64,000 nt of DNA from Cryptomeria japonica (GCF_030272615.1 NC_081408.1:335698793-335762792), one strand, 5' to 3'. Positions 36,001-48,000 are shown, counted from the first letter of the stretch. The notes: generated by a model not told the origin, from the sequence alone. Numbers and translations: made by a program.

Positions 36001-37019
36001 GAGTTTTCTTCATCTCTAAAACTTGTCTTTCCACCCTTGTTGTCTATAGCACTTCAGACCTATCTATTAGGCATGAGCTTTTAATCTCTATGTTTGGCTG
36101 CTATAAAACTTCTATTTAGATTGTAAAATTTGTTGCTCCATCTATTTTTGATCATCTTCCCATTGTTCTACTCACTGTCTTCTACCTAATTGCTGACATC
36201 TTGTGGTTTCTATGACTATTAACCCTTGGGGGTTGTCATCATATCTCTACAAACATCTTATTTTGGCCCTCCTTATGTAACATTCACAAATTATGATCTC
36301 TCCTAAGTAATTGATAACGATTATATATTTATCAATAAACAATCTAAATTGAATGCAAATACCTTTTCCTTTGCAATGTAAGGTGTTAGCTTTGGGTTGA
36401 AATCCTACCTCAATCTCTAATCTTAGTTGAAAAATCTTCTTAACTTGCTCTTTGATTTCTCGTTGAATCTTTGGTCTGCCCTTCATATGCATGATTCTTC
36501 ACATGGTTTAGATTATTGCCATTTTTGTGGCTTCTTTGGTGGTGCAGTAGGAGTATAAGGGTTTACACAACTTTTTTTTAGTAGTTAAACTCATTTTTCA
36601 CAATGAAGGAGCCCAAACAGGAAGAAAAGTTGATATGAACACAAAGATACCCTGACTACCATGTGAAATGATGATGATGATGGATTTTAATAATATCCAC
36701 AAGGCCAAAGAATCCCATGGGACCCACAGACAACACACACCCTATAAAATTAGGGCATTATGACTTTAAACGTGTAACCTCTTCTCAAGATCTGCTCTTC
36801 TTCAGTGAATTTTAATTAGCAAACTTATCATTTTTTTGAGTTTTATTTCCTCAGAAAGCGTGTTTAAATTATATATTTTCAAAATGTCTTTGTAAATGGC
36901 ACAAATGTCACTATGTGTCGAGAATATCATGAGAAAATTTTGCTCCGTCTCTGCTGCTCTAGTGTTACTAAATAGGCACATTCTTTTATCCCATTCTTCT
37001 TTAGGCACATAATGGATAT
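33031..37019. other. No convincing gene; one 50-bp direct repeat
   Basis: I see no coding block I can defend. A segment of about 50 bases (ATCTTCTAGTTATGGTGGGG...GGTTATATGAGA) at 34189-34236 recurs at 34652-34699. A GGGTCTTTA-CCTC motif is doubled at 34348 and 34378. A weak gypsy-like reading near 36250-36490 (minus) was not accepted. Confidence 0.45.
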
Positions 37020-37620
37020 AAATTATGGAAGAAGGAGATACGTGGGGGGAAAGAGGTTTAGGATGTGGGTGGTAGAAGGGGTTGGAGTTAGGATATGTTG
37101 GGGAATAAAGTGGAGTGGGAGGTATAAGGGGGTAATGAAATGGTAAAGGGGATGTAGGTTATAAGGGGTAAGGAAAAAGGGTAAGGGGGTAGGGTGGTAG
37201 GTTAGGATAGAGATAGGATATGGGTAGGCTGGGATGGGGGTAGGTGATAAGATGGATAGGGTAGGTAGGCTTATGGAAATAAAGAAAGTAAGAATTATGG
37301 GATGTGGGTTGGAATACGTGATTTTAGGGGAATAAAGGGGTAAAGGGGTAGGTATTGCGGAGGTGAGTGTGAGATATAAGGTATGAGGGGAAGGGAGATG
37401 CTAGGATAGAATAGGGGTAGGGGTAAGGTGGAAAGGAAGTTAGTGGAGGGAGGTGAGGGTGTAAGATGGAAGGGTAGGTTTAAGTTAAGATGTGAAGGAG
37501 GTTAAGGAATGGGGTATGGAAGGTGGTTAAAGGATAGAGGATAGGAAGGTAGGTGAGTTAGAAGGTATGGTAAATGGAAGTGAAGAGTGTTAGGGGAGGT
37601 GGCAATAGGAGTGATTGGGT
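37020..37620 (+). repeat. Cytosine-poor purine-rich tract 2
   Basis: About 600 bases of plus strand with very few cytosines, made of degenerate GGTTAGGAT, GGATGTGGGT, GGGGTAAGG and GGTAGG units. Same composition and motif set as 32640-33030, so the two probably share an origin. Many GGG runs are close enough together for G-quadruplex formation in principle. Confidence 0.8.
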
Positions 37621-38307
37621 TTGGGCACCCACTGACATGATCGACATAAGTGGAAGGGATTATGCCTTGGTTGGGAAAAGGGAATGTTAAACCTTACTTC
37701 ATTTCAAAGAGAAAGACTTGGCCAGCTCCTGAGAAACTATGAACAAAAGGTTAATAGAAAAGATGCAACAACAACCAACTAAGCTAAGACAACTAACCTA
37801 GAAAGCAAAAAAGTGTGTTTTGGTGAAGATTGGGAATAGTGTATTTTGGTGAAGAAACATGATGTGAGAATTTTGATGTAGAGGCAAGGGTAGAACTAGG
37901 TAATATTAAGACAACAACCACATTGATTAGGCAAGTCAAATAAGGTCTCTCCAATGTTTAGGATACACAAGGGCAGCATTAGTCATGTAAGTATGCATGA
38001 GCATGGGAATGGATAGTTACTTTTGTTTTAGACTAACTTGTATCTATGACTATCTATAACTTTGATCTATGACTAACTTGGGTCTATGACTCTCAATGGG
38101 CATATCACCTCCTCTAAATCACCACAAAGCCATTAGATATGTTTTGAGATGAAAAAGAAGAGAAATGGTTTTGGTTCAATCTGCATAATTTCTATGTTCA
38201 AGTAATTTAATTTGGTATATTATACTGAAATGTGATTTCATAACTAACATTTCAACTTCTATATAACTAGTTCTATAGCCCGATTTTTTTTCCTGTGAAA
38301 AAAGACC
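37621..38307. other. No gene seen
   Basis: Non-coding sequence leading to the CACTA transposase relic. A CTATGACTA / TCTATGACT motif is repeated several times at about 38040-38095. Confidence 0.45.
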
Positions 38308-38983
38308 ATGTCAAACAATATCAACGAACAACAAAATAAGGAGACAATTGCTAGATTGTGGTTTAACTTGAAAAGAAAAGGTGATGGAAAATGTTATTGT
38401 CCCTGCAAAATTTGTAAGGGTTTAAAGACTAGAAGACTTCTAATCAAAATAGCTAAGAAACATTGTAGGCTACATGGTCACATTGAAGGTGGACATGATT
38501 ATCATCCATTGGTAAGTTTTTCATTATATCATTTTAACAATTTATATACATAAGAAATCACTTGATGATGAGATCATGATCATGGTTTATTTATGTTTAT
38601 TAATTTTATATAGGTCGGGCACCCCAAAGCACATGATATGGATCAATGCAACTCGAAGAATATGGTTTTTGAAGTGGAGGAACATGGAGGTGTGAATATC
38701 AAAGATAGAGATAATGATCCCATGGAAGATGATGATCATGAGCCACATAACAAAATTGAAGATGATGGTACAAATACATTGATCCATGACACATTTTATA
38801 CTCGCGCAACTGATCATGATGATGAAGATGACCTTGATCTTGTTCATGATGTCCCTCTACTTGAGAAGGTATTTGAGTCCCTTTACGAAGGCTCCTAGAC
38901 AACTCTTCTCTCCGTTGTATTGTTGTTGGTGAACTTGAAGGTTATGAATGGTTTATCCAACATAATAATCTCACGTATGTTAA
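38308..38983 (+). pseudogene. CACTA (En/Spm) transposase 5' exons, TnpD-like relic
   Basis: Exon 1 (38308-38511) encodes a Transpos_assoc-type domain: RLWFNLKRKGDGKCYCPCKI, then the zinc-like CPCKICKG and HCRLHGHIEGGHDYHPL. A GTAAGT donor follows at 38512 and a TATAG acceptor at 38611-38613. Splicing keeps the frame (HPL to VGHPKAHD), giving a 102-nt intron. Exon 2 has an acidic linker and then PLLEKVFESLYEGS, one stop (near 38896), and LNLKVMNGLSN-like residues typical of the tnp2 transposase start. A GTATGT donor at 38984 may open a second intron, with TTGTAG near 39070. The catalytic part is missing, so it is a truncated relic. Confidence 0.78.
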
Positions 38984-41560
38984 GGTATGTCATATATGTC
39001 AAAATAAATAATGAATCATGTTGTGCCATTAATATTCTTTATTTAACAAATTATATTTTTTTTGTTGTAGATTGATAAGTGAGTTTTTGTAATGATCCTC
39101 TCATTTTATATATTAACATATGCAGTTGAATGGATTACTAGGTATGTTTTGCTACAAAATTTCATGATCTTAGTTGTGTGTAAAATTGAAAATACATAGC
39201 TCCACCTTTTATTCCAATTTGTTTGTTCCACAATGCGTTGTGACTCTATTGCCTAATGAATAAGCAATGATCTAAGACCATACACCAATCTCACATTATT
39301 CAAAACATAAATAAATAGTTTAGTAATAAGTTGATCCTTGTGCATCCATGACTATTGATATTACCAAGGAATTATTCTTAAGTGAGGATTTAGTAGATAT
39401 ATTTTATGTGTGTTATCCTCACCCAGCTATATCAGCTATATAGGGGTTTTATGCAGCCAGTCTTCCTTCAACTAGGGACAATATTTGGGGTCAAGAGTGT
39501 AGTTAGGTTTGGGTATAACCCACTCTTATAGAGTTGACCTTTAACCCTCCATGTTTTGTTGATGAGAAAGTTTCACTTGCATGATGACAACCCTGGCCTT
39601 GTGAGTGTAATTTCACTCTAGGATGTGGAGCAATAGTTTTGGGACCAAAGTCCCTTCTTTATCACCTGGGCTCTAGAAAAGAAAAGTCCCTTCTTTATCA
39701 CATACCAAAATAAATTAGATACTCTTGTTGATAGTTTGGTGGCTCTGAACAATGGCTCCTTTGAAGAATTGTGATCCTTTTAATTTTGGCCTTCCATGAT
39801 GTGAAAAGAGGTTATGTTATGAATAATGGTCCAGATGATTTAGTTATTTCTTATTATGTTGAGTATGAGTAAATTTGGGCTTCCTTGGCCATGGTCACTA
39901 TTTTCTACTAACTATTGTGATTTAGTGTGACTTGAGCATGGACTTCAAGTAATCAAGGGGGTGGAAACAATCTTCAAGTGTTAGGGAATACGTAGCCTTA
40001 ACCAAGGGATGAAAGTATCAGGAAAGTACAAGTGATTCATGTGTAGATCAATGTATCATTCACCTATTAATTCCTAGCAACATTCTCAAATAAACAAGAA
40101 AAGAGGTATGTTGAGTGCATATATACATTTTATGTTGCCATGATATAAGTAATATATCAAACATGTAACTTAGACTTATTTGCAATTTCATTCATAAATA
40201 TTAGATCTTGTGGATTTTTGAATACATAATGTCTCGTTGATTTCAATATCTTTATTGCAAGTACTCTTTTCAGCATGGAACTCCACTCATTGAGGTCTCT
40301 TACTAAATGCAAGCTAGTTATCCTATTAATGATGATACGTTTTTCATGCATTTTATGGGAAATCTTATTAACAGCTATGGTTGGGTTGTTCATTGTTTTG
40401 TGAAAATATACACAAGTAGATTGGGACATTAGAGTTATAAACACTGTAAATTGAGTTTGAGATCATTGTCCTAATTTTAATAGACAATCACCATTGGCCC
40501 AAGGCCACACCAACACCATTGTGATACCAAGGTTTGTGTATACTGGTGTTAGGGCTACTCTTAAGATATTTCATTACCATTACATATCCACACCTGGGGT
40601 TTTCAAACACAACTTGTTTGAGTAGGCAGTATCACTGGTAAAATTGTGATTGTCATAATTGGTACCCTTAGGATAGTCATTGATATTTGGTCTATGGCAC
40701 TTTTTATGGCTTCTAACTGCTTCTATGGGGTGTGCAAGGGTCCCACACATCTCTTCCAACATTCCATCCAAGGCACGTCACTCTCACCTATCTTATATTC
40801 CACTTTCTCTATGTTGCTATCCTATCCGATACATGATGAATATCATACTAATCAATCAAATCTAGCATGTGTCTCAGAGGTTTTGGAGACTTGAAAGAAA
40901 GAGAAATGAAAATAGATATTTACAAGAGCCTTTCCAACCAGTGGTGTGAGTTTTTAATGGTGAAAAGGCCAAAAATACATTTTTTCCCACTCATTGGAAA
41001 CCCTAGTGAGGGTTTTGATAGTTTTTGAAAAAATAGTGATATCTTCTTCAAATTTCAATGGATCTCAATGCTAGAAAAGATGAAATGAAGGTAATTCACT
41101 TCTCTACCATATCAAATTGACTTCTAATGAAAATATGATTTTTTCACAGTTAAAAATAGTGAGAATCAAACTGAAACATTTTTGTATGAACAAAAATCTC
41201 CAACTTCATTTAGTAAAACTTTCAAAATTCAACAAGAAAAACTTGGGTGGTGTGACAAAGGCCTATTTATGCCCATCCAAGTGGGTTACAATCTCAAACT
41301 GCCAAAAACCAACCTCCCAACCAAATTTTAAAAAGTTGTCATGACAATAATGACAACTATTTACAATTTTTACAATTTTTGCCCAATGGATCTCAAACTT
41401 TCCCAATTAGGTCCAAATACATCATAATGGCCTCAATTGGACTTATTTACATGAAATAACACAAAAAAAACAAAAACTCAAATTTTGACCATTTTAGCCA
41501 AACCTATGCTTATCTTGCAATAGTAACGTTTCATGAGGTGACAACAAATATGAGTTTTAA
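38984..41560. other. No further transposase found; no gene seen
   Basis: The expected downstream transposase exons cannot be recognised. AGTCCCTTCTTTATCAC occurs twice about 40 bases apart (near 39648 and 39685). A 95-codon minus-strand opening at 40157-40444 has no recognisable motif. Confidence 0.4.
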
Positions 41561-42021
41561 TGGATGCTTTCATTAAAGGAGTTGTTGCATATACTTCCGC
41601 AATTGTGTAAACTAATTTATGTAAAACTCCATTGAATTTATATCTTAAGACTGAAATGTAAACTTAATTATTATTATAATGACATCAAGCAAACAATAAG
41701 GTAAAGAAAAATGGCTTTAATTCATGACTAAGTTGTTGGAAGATTTGTTTTGTGATGTCCCTTATAAATTCTATTAAGAAATGTGTAGTGGATTCCATCT
41801 ATAATCATCCCATTTCATAGGTTAAATGGTTGTTTGTAATATTTCAATTATTTCTTTCACTTGTAATCACCAAAGGTCTTTTGTCTAAGGTTTTGCTTGG
41901 CTTTGATTTTTCTTTACCTCATCGATTTCAGTCTTAAGATATAAATCCAATGGAGTTTCACATAAAGTATTTTACACAATTGAGGAAGGATATGTAGCAA
42001 CTCCTTTAATGAAAGCATCCA
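41561..42021. repeat. 461-bp foldback: two 97-bp inverted arms around a 267-bp loop
   Basis: The left arm 41561-41657 (TGGATGCTTTCATTAAAGGAG to ACTGAAAT) is the near reverse complement of the right arm 41925-42021 (ATTTCAGTC to GCATCCA). The arms have equal length and match at roughly nine in ten positions by eye. The loop is AT-rich and non-coding. It may be a MITE-like or foldback element; no clear target-site duplication was found. A transcript across it would form a long hairpin. Confidence 0.85.
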
Positions 42022-44889
42022 TATACCCTTGCCAATATCTTCCCACTAATTATACTGATCATGGGGCAAAGATCTAGACAATGAAGTGTAGGCCATGGTT
42101 CAATAGTCGGGAAAACTTCGTCACTTTTGTCTACCCATTGATAGAAAGCCCTTTCAAGGGTTCCTTAGGGACCAATTCATTCTGTATAGATTGATTATAT
42201 GTAGAAACCTTAGAATTGGCAAGTGATCGTGTTTGTCACATGATCCTTGTACTCATGTTAGCATGCTCGCCGATATATATAAATTGAGATAAACTAACAA
42301 AGATAACATATAGAAATTTAAGATAGTTGAGAGACATGATAGACAAAGAAAATAACTTTCAAGACATTATTGTAAGTTTGTAAGTATGATAGTAGTTCTT
42401 TATAAATTTAACGGTCTTCCACTATTTTGTTAATTATTATTTAATTTTAGTCTACCTGTACTATTGTTGGTGTGTATATGTCTCACTCTAACACTTGATC
42501 AAGCACAATAATCTTGTGATTATGAGAACTAATTATAAGATCTTGAATAGGTTCTTTGCATTCACTTTTCCAAGGAGACGAAAAATAAACAAATATTCTT
42601 AAGAAGATATAGAAATGAACTTAATATAAGGAAATTTCTGAAAGGTCATTCACCACATAACAATAATCAACAAATGCATAACATAAGAATTCACAAATTA
42701 AAAATTCACGAGTGTTTTAATTCACAATGACAATGGTTTCATATCCCATCCTTTATGGGTACCCTTGGACACACCTATTGGCCACTAGACTTTGATCACC
42801 CTTTCAAGGATTGATCCAACATTACAAGGCACTATAAACATCATGGTAAACTATTCTTGGGCTTGTGACATCATAACAAGTGCAAATTAGTGGATCTCAA
42901 CAATGCCACACGTACTATCATTGACTGTCAATGTTGATGGCCAAAGGCCAAATCAACACATCTATGCCTTTAAAAAAACCCCTTGAAACTGACTTGTAGA
43001 ACCTACACAAGAACTAGGACCAGTCTCTTGGACTTCCAACCTCCCAAACCCTCCAACAAGAGTATATTTTGCAGCAATGACACTAGTAATTTCAATTTGT
43101 CATGGTGTATCCTTCTAGGACAATCAATAGTGCTTGTGTTCTTCCTTTACAACATGATCTCCAACCTTGTTGATCTGATGCACAGGGCCCCCACACATGT
43201 CTATATCACCAAGCACAAGGTGAATTAATCTCTATTCATTGAACATGGTGTATATTCAATCTTGTTGTCCTTAAATGTCTAATACATGGAGATATCAGAC
43301 CCCCAATCCTTCACCACAAATACAATGTGAGAAAGAGAGTGATCTTATCATAGAAATTCTTCCTTGAAGAAATGAGAGAGGCACCTCAAATATATAAAGG
43401 TGAGAGTGGAATTGCAAATGTATATCCCAAGTCTAAGCATGCCATCTGACATCCTATGTGTGCAAAGTGCCACAATCCTCATACAAATAAAATATAATGT
43501 TTGACATGTTTGGAATAAATAAAATAAGATGAGACAACTCAAATAAGATAAAGGACTTGTATGGATTCCTTAGGAATATTCCTACAAGTAACAAGTAAAA
43601 AGAAATTAACTTTACCAAGTAAAGGTTAATTCCCAACAATAACAAATGATACAAAAAGTAAAATAGAAGATTAGAGTTAGTTATCAAGAGAGATAAGTAA
43701 ATAATTAAGAAGCAAAAAATCACAAGAGCTTATAATAACATGAATACAAAATAAGCTAGAGGAGTGGATACATATATTGGAAGGAAGGGAGAAAAAACCA
43801 ATCAATGAAAAAAATATCTCTAACTACCAAAAAATAGTGGGATTTACACTCATAAAATATGCCACCTACCATAATATTCATCTATGGTCAGTTTGACCCA
43901 CTCACTTATAAATAATCCAACAAAATGAATGTGTAGGAAACTAAAATACATCCACTAAAAATTAATTAGAAACCTAGAATTTCACATCATCCTTATGTGT
44001 AGAGTAGGTGGGTGAAATGATGGGTCCTAGCAATTGAATCTTTATCAAACATATATGTACAAATAGATTCCCCTCAAGAGAAGAAACCCCTTCAAAAAGA
44101 GAGATAAAACCTAACCCATAAATAATGGAAAACAAACCACCCAAGTAGAGAGAAATGAACGGCTAAGTATACCTTAAATAAGTAACCTCTTACATCTCTA
44201 GAAAATATCATATATGAAAAAAACTTATTGTAAAGTGTTTTGTGAAGGTGTTGACATCTATTTGGAATTTAGGAGGTGCTGGATATGAGAAATTGGTCTA
44301 TGAATAATCTCTTCATTCTAGTGAATGTGAACCTCTATGTGACTGGTGCTATGAAATTTTTATGGTACTAGAGTTTTTATAGAATATGATAAATAGTCAT
44401 TCGAGCTAGATACCACACTTGGGGAGAATATGTTGAAGGCAAATGGATTTTTCTACTAAGGTAGAGTTGTACCATTCCAATTAGGTTGATAGCCTAAAAT
44501 GGAAACCTAATGGGGGCAATGTTGAAAACATGCAAGGGAGTAAAAGGATACAAGCTTAAGAAAACCATCCAAAGTAGGTTTCAAGTAGATAAAGTCATTG
44601 CAAACCAAATGTGACTCATACAACTAACTTATGAAAAGAACAAAGAAGAACAAGAACAACTAACTTAGATAAAGTAGATAAAGTCATTTCATCTCCCTGA
44701 TTGGGTTGCTCTTCTTCCATTGGTGTTGTCCCTTTTCTAGAATATTGGCTTTAAAGGCTTTTGTATTTGGGTTAGCTAATTCCCTATTAGCACCATAGTT
44801 GCTCCCTTTGATCCCATTTTTAATAGGTTTACTAGTACTCAGTGGTTCATACAGTCCTCTTAGGAGTTGGACCATCTCAACCATGGTGT
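42022..44889. other. No gene seen
   Basis: AT-rich sequence without recognised coding or element ends. A 70-codon minus-strand opening at 44684-44896 has no known motif. Confidence 0.4.
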
Positions 44890-44943
44890 GCCTCATATTA
44901 GCTTGAAGCCAATGCCCCTCATATTAGCTTGAAACCTATGCCC
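44890..44943. repeat. 26-bp tandem repeat, two copies
   Basis: CCTCATATTAGCTTGAA starts at 44891 and again at 44917, with only a few differences across the 26-bp unit. Confidence 0.8.
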
Positions 44944-45054
44944 CCTATTGGTAGCTAATGAGGATAGAATACCATTCATTGTACATATCAATGAGGTGTG
45001 CTTTACGTCTAGATAATTTATTTATTTTTAACAAAATAAATAGTCACCAGAATT

Positions 45055-45232
45055 CCGATGGAAACTAAAATTTGCACCGATGGCCAAACTATCGGACCAA
45101 CAACATTCTCATCAGTGCAATTTTTTTGGTTTCCATTGGAATTCCGATAGCAGATAGACTTTGCACCGATGGCCAAACTATCGGACCAACAACATTCTCA
45201 TAGGTGCAAGGTTTCTGGTATCTATCGGAATT
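45055..45232. repeat. 89-bp tandem repeat, two copies, in CACTA subterminal region
   Basis: Units 45055-45143 and 45144-45232 share a 45-base core beginning TTTGCACCGATGGCC, and both end in GGAATT. Inverted CCGAT/ATCGG motifs occur within each unit. The position, 300-500 bp from the TAGTG terminus, fits CACTA subterminal repeats. Confidence 0.8.
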
Positions 45233-45674
45233 CTAACGCCAACTAAAGAAACATCTAATGAGGATGATGTATCTCTGATGGCACTTCCTTGTCAGATGGT
45301 CATTGATGCATAGTAGTGTGGGCACATCGGCATTTTGACATCCATTTGATGAATTTTTTTGGCCAGAGGAGCGAACATGGCCACCATCGGAAGAGTTCAT
45401 GGTATCGTCGAAATTTTGACTTTCAATGCCATCATCGGGAAGTCCAACAATGAGTTTTCGCCAGCTAGATTTGTCGAAAGTCTGATAGAAAGTAGTCAGA
45501 CTTCTGACGATAGGCTGTCAGAAATTAGCCCCAAATGTACTAGTGGAAGAAGGCATGGGATAACCATTTTCTCTCCCTTAAGACAATTTTTGTAGATATC
45601 TTCAAGTTTTTGTGAATAATTTTACATATCCTTGTATATATATTTTGGCAGATTCCTATCTTAGGCATTGCTAT

Positions 45675-45828
45675 CAAAGGGGGAGAGATCAGAGTGAAAA
45701 ATGGTGCTAATTCTCAGGGGGAGCTTGTATATTCTTGGTGAGTTTAAAATTTGAAATTTTGAGTTTCTGCAGTCTTGAGTGTACAGTTCATTTTTCACAG
45801 TGTTTCCATCAATGCCAAAGGGGGAGAT
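45675..45828 (+). promoter_or_regulatory. Three polypurine tracts before the 3' LTR of element G
   Basis: CAAAGGGGGAGAG (45675), CAGGGGGAGC (45714) and CCAAAGGGGGAGATTG (45815-45830, directly before and reaching into the LTR). The last one is the plus-strand primer for reverse transcription. Repeated tracts of this type are known from Sirevirus-type copia elements. Confidence 0.8.
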
Positions 45829-46976
45829 TGTTGGAAAGAGACTTTGTTTTGATGAAGACTAATTCTTAGTAGATGCTTAGGGGTTGTCATTGATGGAAAC
45901 TCAATTCAGAAATCACATCTGGTGTACATATATTTGGTTTATCACAAGTCATATTTTTCATAGGCATAATTCTGGAAGGTGGAACTCAATGACCAGTAGA
46001 GCATGAGATCATTGTGCACCTCTTAACATTGGTGTTATAATTTTGGTTGTGGTGATTAAGGTAGATGATTTGATGTTCAAGGTATCTTATTTCATGATCC
46101 CAATATTTGGTGTAGATTCATGAGCAATTTTAGAAGTCTGATATCCTGGTAATTCAGTTAGAGTAGAGCTATTTTGGTGTAACGTGGGTTGCAGATTTTT
46201 TGGGTTGATTTTGGTGATCAGTATCATGTTTGAGGTGATTGGGCCAACTTATGGGAAGCTTATTATCTTTTTGTTTTGGTATAAATTTGGATTTGTGAAT
46301 AGATTGAGCCGACTTGGTGCTACACATTTTATGTCACATGTTACGCAAATTTTGGAGGCTGACTTAGTAAATGATTCTTTTTCTTGGTACAGATATATAA
46401 GATCAATATGGATGAGAATTTTGATGAATGCTATGAGAAAGGAAAGTATGTATGAGAGAATTTGCAAGGTTGGCAAATGTAATTGGATATTTTGGGGCTC
46501 TGGTGTGCGACGGTAGAAAAACAAAAAACAATAACAGATTAGTTGCAGAAGATAATATGAGCCTAACCAAAACTGTATTTTGGCATAGTTAGATGTTATA
46601 CTTCAATTTATTCAATATTGTAATCAATTTTAATAGCTTGTAAGGTAGTGAGCCTTCCTTTGGGTTGTATCCCTTTTGTAATTGAGTAGTGAGCTCTAGG
46701 TAGTGAGCCTAAATGCAAGTGCATTCTCCTTATGTATTATTATCATACTTTAGGCCATATTATTATAATATTGTGGGTTCAAATCCCACCATGGTTTTTC
46801 CCTTTCTGGGTTTCCACATAGAAATCTTGGTGTTATGATTGTGTGGTTAATTTCTTTAAGTTTTTGCATTTCAATTTCTTTCCTGTGCATTTGGTGGTTT
46901 AAGGACCAGTTTAACAAGTTTGCAAATTGTAAAACACCGATTTAGCCCCCCCACTCAGTGTTCATTGATTCCGACA
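45829..46976 (+). repeat. 3' LTR of element G (1,148 bp)
   Basis: Partner of 29132-30268. It starts TGTTGGAAAGAG and ends TTCCGACA. The stem-loop GTGGG-TTCAAAT-CCCAC at 46773-46789 is identical to the one in the other LTR. It is followed by the target-site copy AGTTT and then by leader sequence of element H. Confidence 0.9.
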
Positions 46977-47038
46977 AGTTTAACCATTAAGGTAGATTTG
47001 GGATTCTGAACACAATGTTTAGAGAATAATTGAATAAC

Positions 47039-48000
47039 ATGGATACTATGGGTCAGAGTGGTTGGGATGATGTTATTGGATTTGTTTACATGGAAGGAGA
47101 ATTAAGATTCACATTAACAAACCTAGATGAAAGTAAATAAAAACACAAGAAGGCGGTAGAAATGATTTATTATTTAAGAAGATTACTTGATAAAAGAAAC
47201 ACGGTCTTCGAAGATTTTGAAACAAAGCTCGATGAGAAAATGAAATAGTGCTTTGCACTTGAAGAAGAAGTAAAAATTCTTAAGAAGGAACTAAAGGATG
47301 CAAAGGATCATATTGGTAATGGTCTAAAACTTAGAGGTGGAAGTGAAGTGCTTGATGTAATTTTCAGTTCTCAAAAATAGAATAAGAATAAAGGTGGACT
47401 TGGATTTGAAAATGGTGAATTCTCTAAGACATCTAGCAAAAACAAAAAATGAAAGGAAAAAGTGAAGGATGAATTGAAGGACCCTAATAAATATAAGAAA
47501 GATTTCATTTGAAACTAGAACTTTTGGACCTTCCAAAACTTGATTAATTTTAGGAGACCTCCTCTTGTTCTTTCTAGGTCTTTGTCATCTTTTAGTGGTT
47601 ACTATTTTTCATACAATAAATCTGGACATAGAGCAAGAGAATGTAGACATCGAATAAAAAATTAAAATTTTAATGGTCAATGTTTCTATTGCAATAATTT
47701 GCACACAAAGTAAGTGAATGTAGAAGTGGGATGAATTGGAATAAATATGGAAATTCATGTGTTGGCAGGGATGTTTAATCTTTCAATGGTTACTATTATG
47801 CTTGCAATGTATATGCACATAAAGATGTTGAGTGCATGATAAATAAGAGTTTCAAAAAAAGTGGAAATGGTAGAATGAATGAGAGTGGACTGCAAAGAAA
47901 TCTGGTATAATAGTTGTAATGAAATGGAACATATTGAAAAATTTTGCAAGAAAAAAACCAAAAAAACTAATGATCTCGAGAAGAAAATTGATAATATAAT
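47039..48000 (+). pseudogene. Element H gag: coiled coil plus zinc knuckles (broken)
   Basis: ATG at 47039 (MDTMGQSGWDDVIGF) lies about 60 bases downstream of the insertion point of G, in the leader of H. A predicted coiled coil runs over about 47180-47310 (KTKLDEKMK, LEEEVKILKKELKDAKDH). The motif SEVLDVIFSSQK...GGLGFENGE follows near 47340-47420, the same 'L...SQ...GLGFE' signature as in element I. Knuckles near 47600 (YYFSYNKSGHRARECRH), 47680 and 47930 are degenerate. Several stops. This is a Sirevirus-like gag; its pol, if any, is not in the window. Confidence 0.75.

Larger units (their letters stand above)
31691..45545 (+). mobile_element. CACTA-type DNA transposon remnant inside element G
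   Basis: The right end ...GTACTAGTG (45537-45545) is a CACTA terminus. The last 500 bases are rich in inverted CCGAT/ATCGG and TCGGAATT motifs, as in CACTA subterminal regions. The motif GTCAAAATTTCGA occurs near 31848 and, inverted, near 45413, which places the two subterminal regions in opposite orientation. A CACTA transposase relic lies in between at 38308-38983. I could not find the left CACTA terminus, so the left limit is set at the end of the G coding remnant. Large parts of the segment are featureless and may hold other insertions. Confidence 0.55.
29127..46981 (+). mobile_element. Element G: complete LTR retrotransposon derivative with TSD AGTTT
   Basis: Two LTRs (29132-30268 and 45829-46976) align along their whole length, and the element is bounded by AGTTT at 29127-29131 and 46977-46981. 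Outside G, the leader and gag of element H continue, which confirms the insertion. Inside, only the tail of a non-pol reading frame survives right after a damaged primer site. Then comes a 13.8-kb foreign segment with CACTA features, and finally the 3' untranslated region with three polypurine tracts. By eye the LTRs differ at roughly one base in seven, so the insertion is old. Confidence 0.9.

Noticed and set aside
35000-36250. Possible host gene in the least repetitive-looking stretch
   Set aside because: No open frame above about 60 codons, no exon-like series with splice sites and no motif.
36247-36492. Minus-strand 81-codon opening with a faint gypsy reverse-transcriptase look (REIKEQVKKIFQL, FRLFIDKYIIVINYL)
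   Set aside because: Only two loose blocks agree, the catalytic motifs are absent and the neighbouring sequence shows no other gypsy part.
32640-37620. Interstitial telomere array (TTTAGGG-like units)
   Set aside because: TTAGGAT-type motifs are frequent but never form a regular 7-bp array.
44684-44896. Minus-strand 70-codon opening
   Set aside because: No recognisable motif and no neighbouring coding remnant; length expected by chance.
44890-45232. CRISPR-like array
   Set aside because: Only two direct copies each, no spacers, and a plant nuclear context.
45359-45595. 78-codon opening in the CACTA subterminal region
   Set aside because: It crosses the TAGTG terminus and consists of subterminal repeat sequence.
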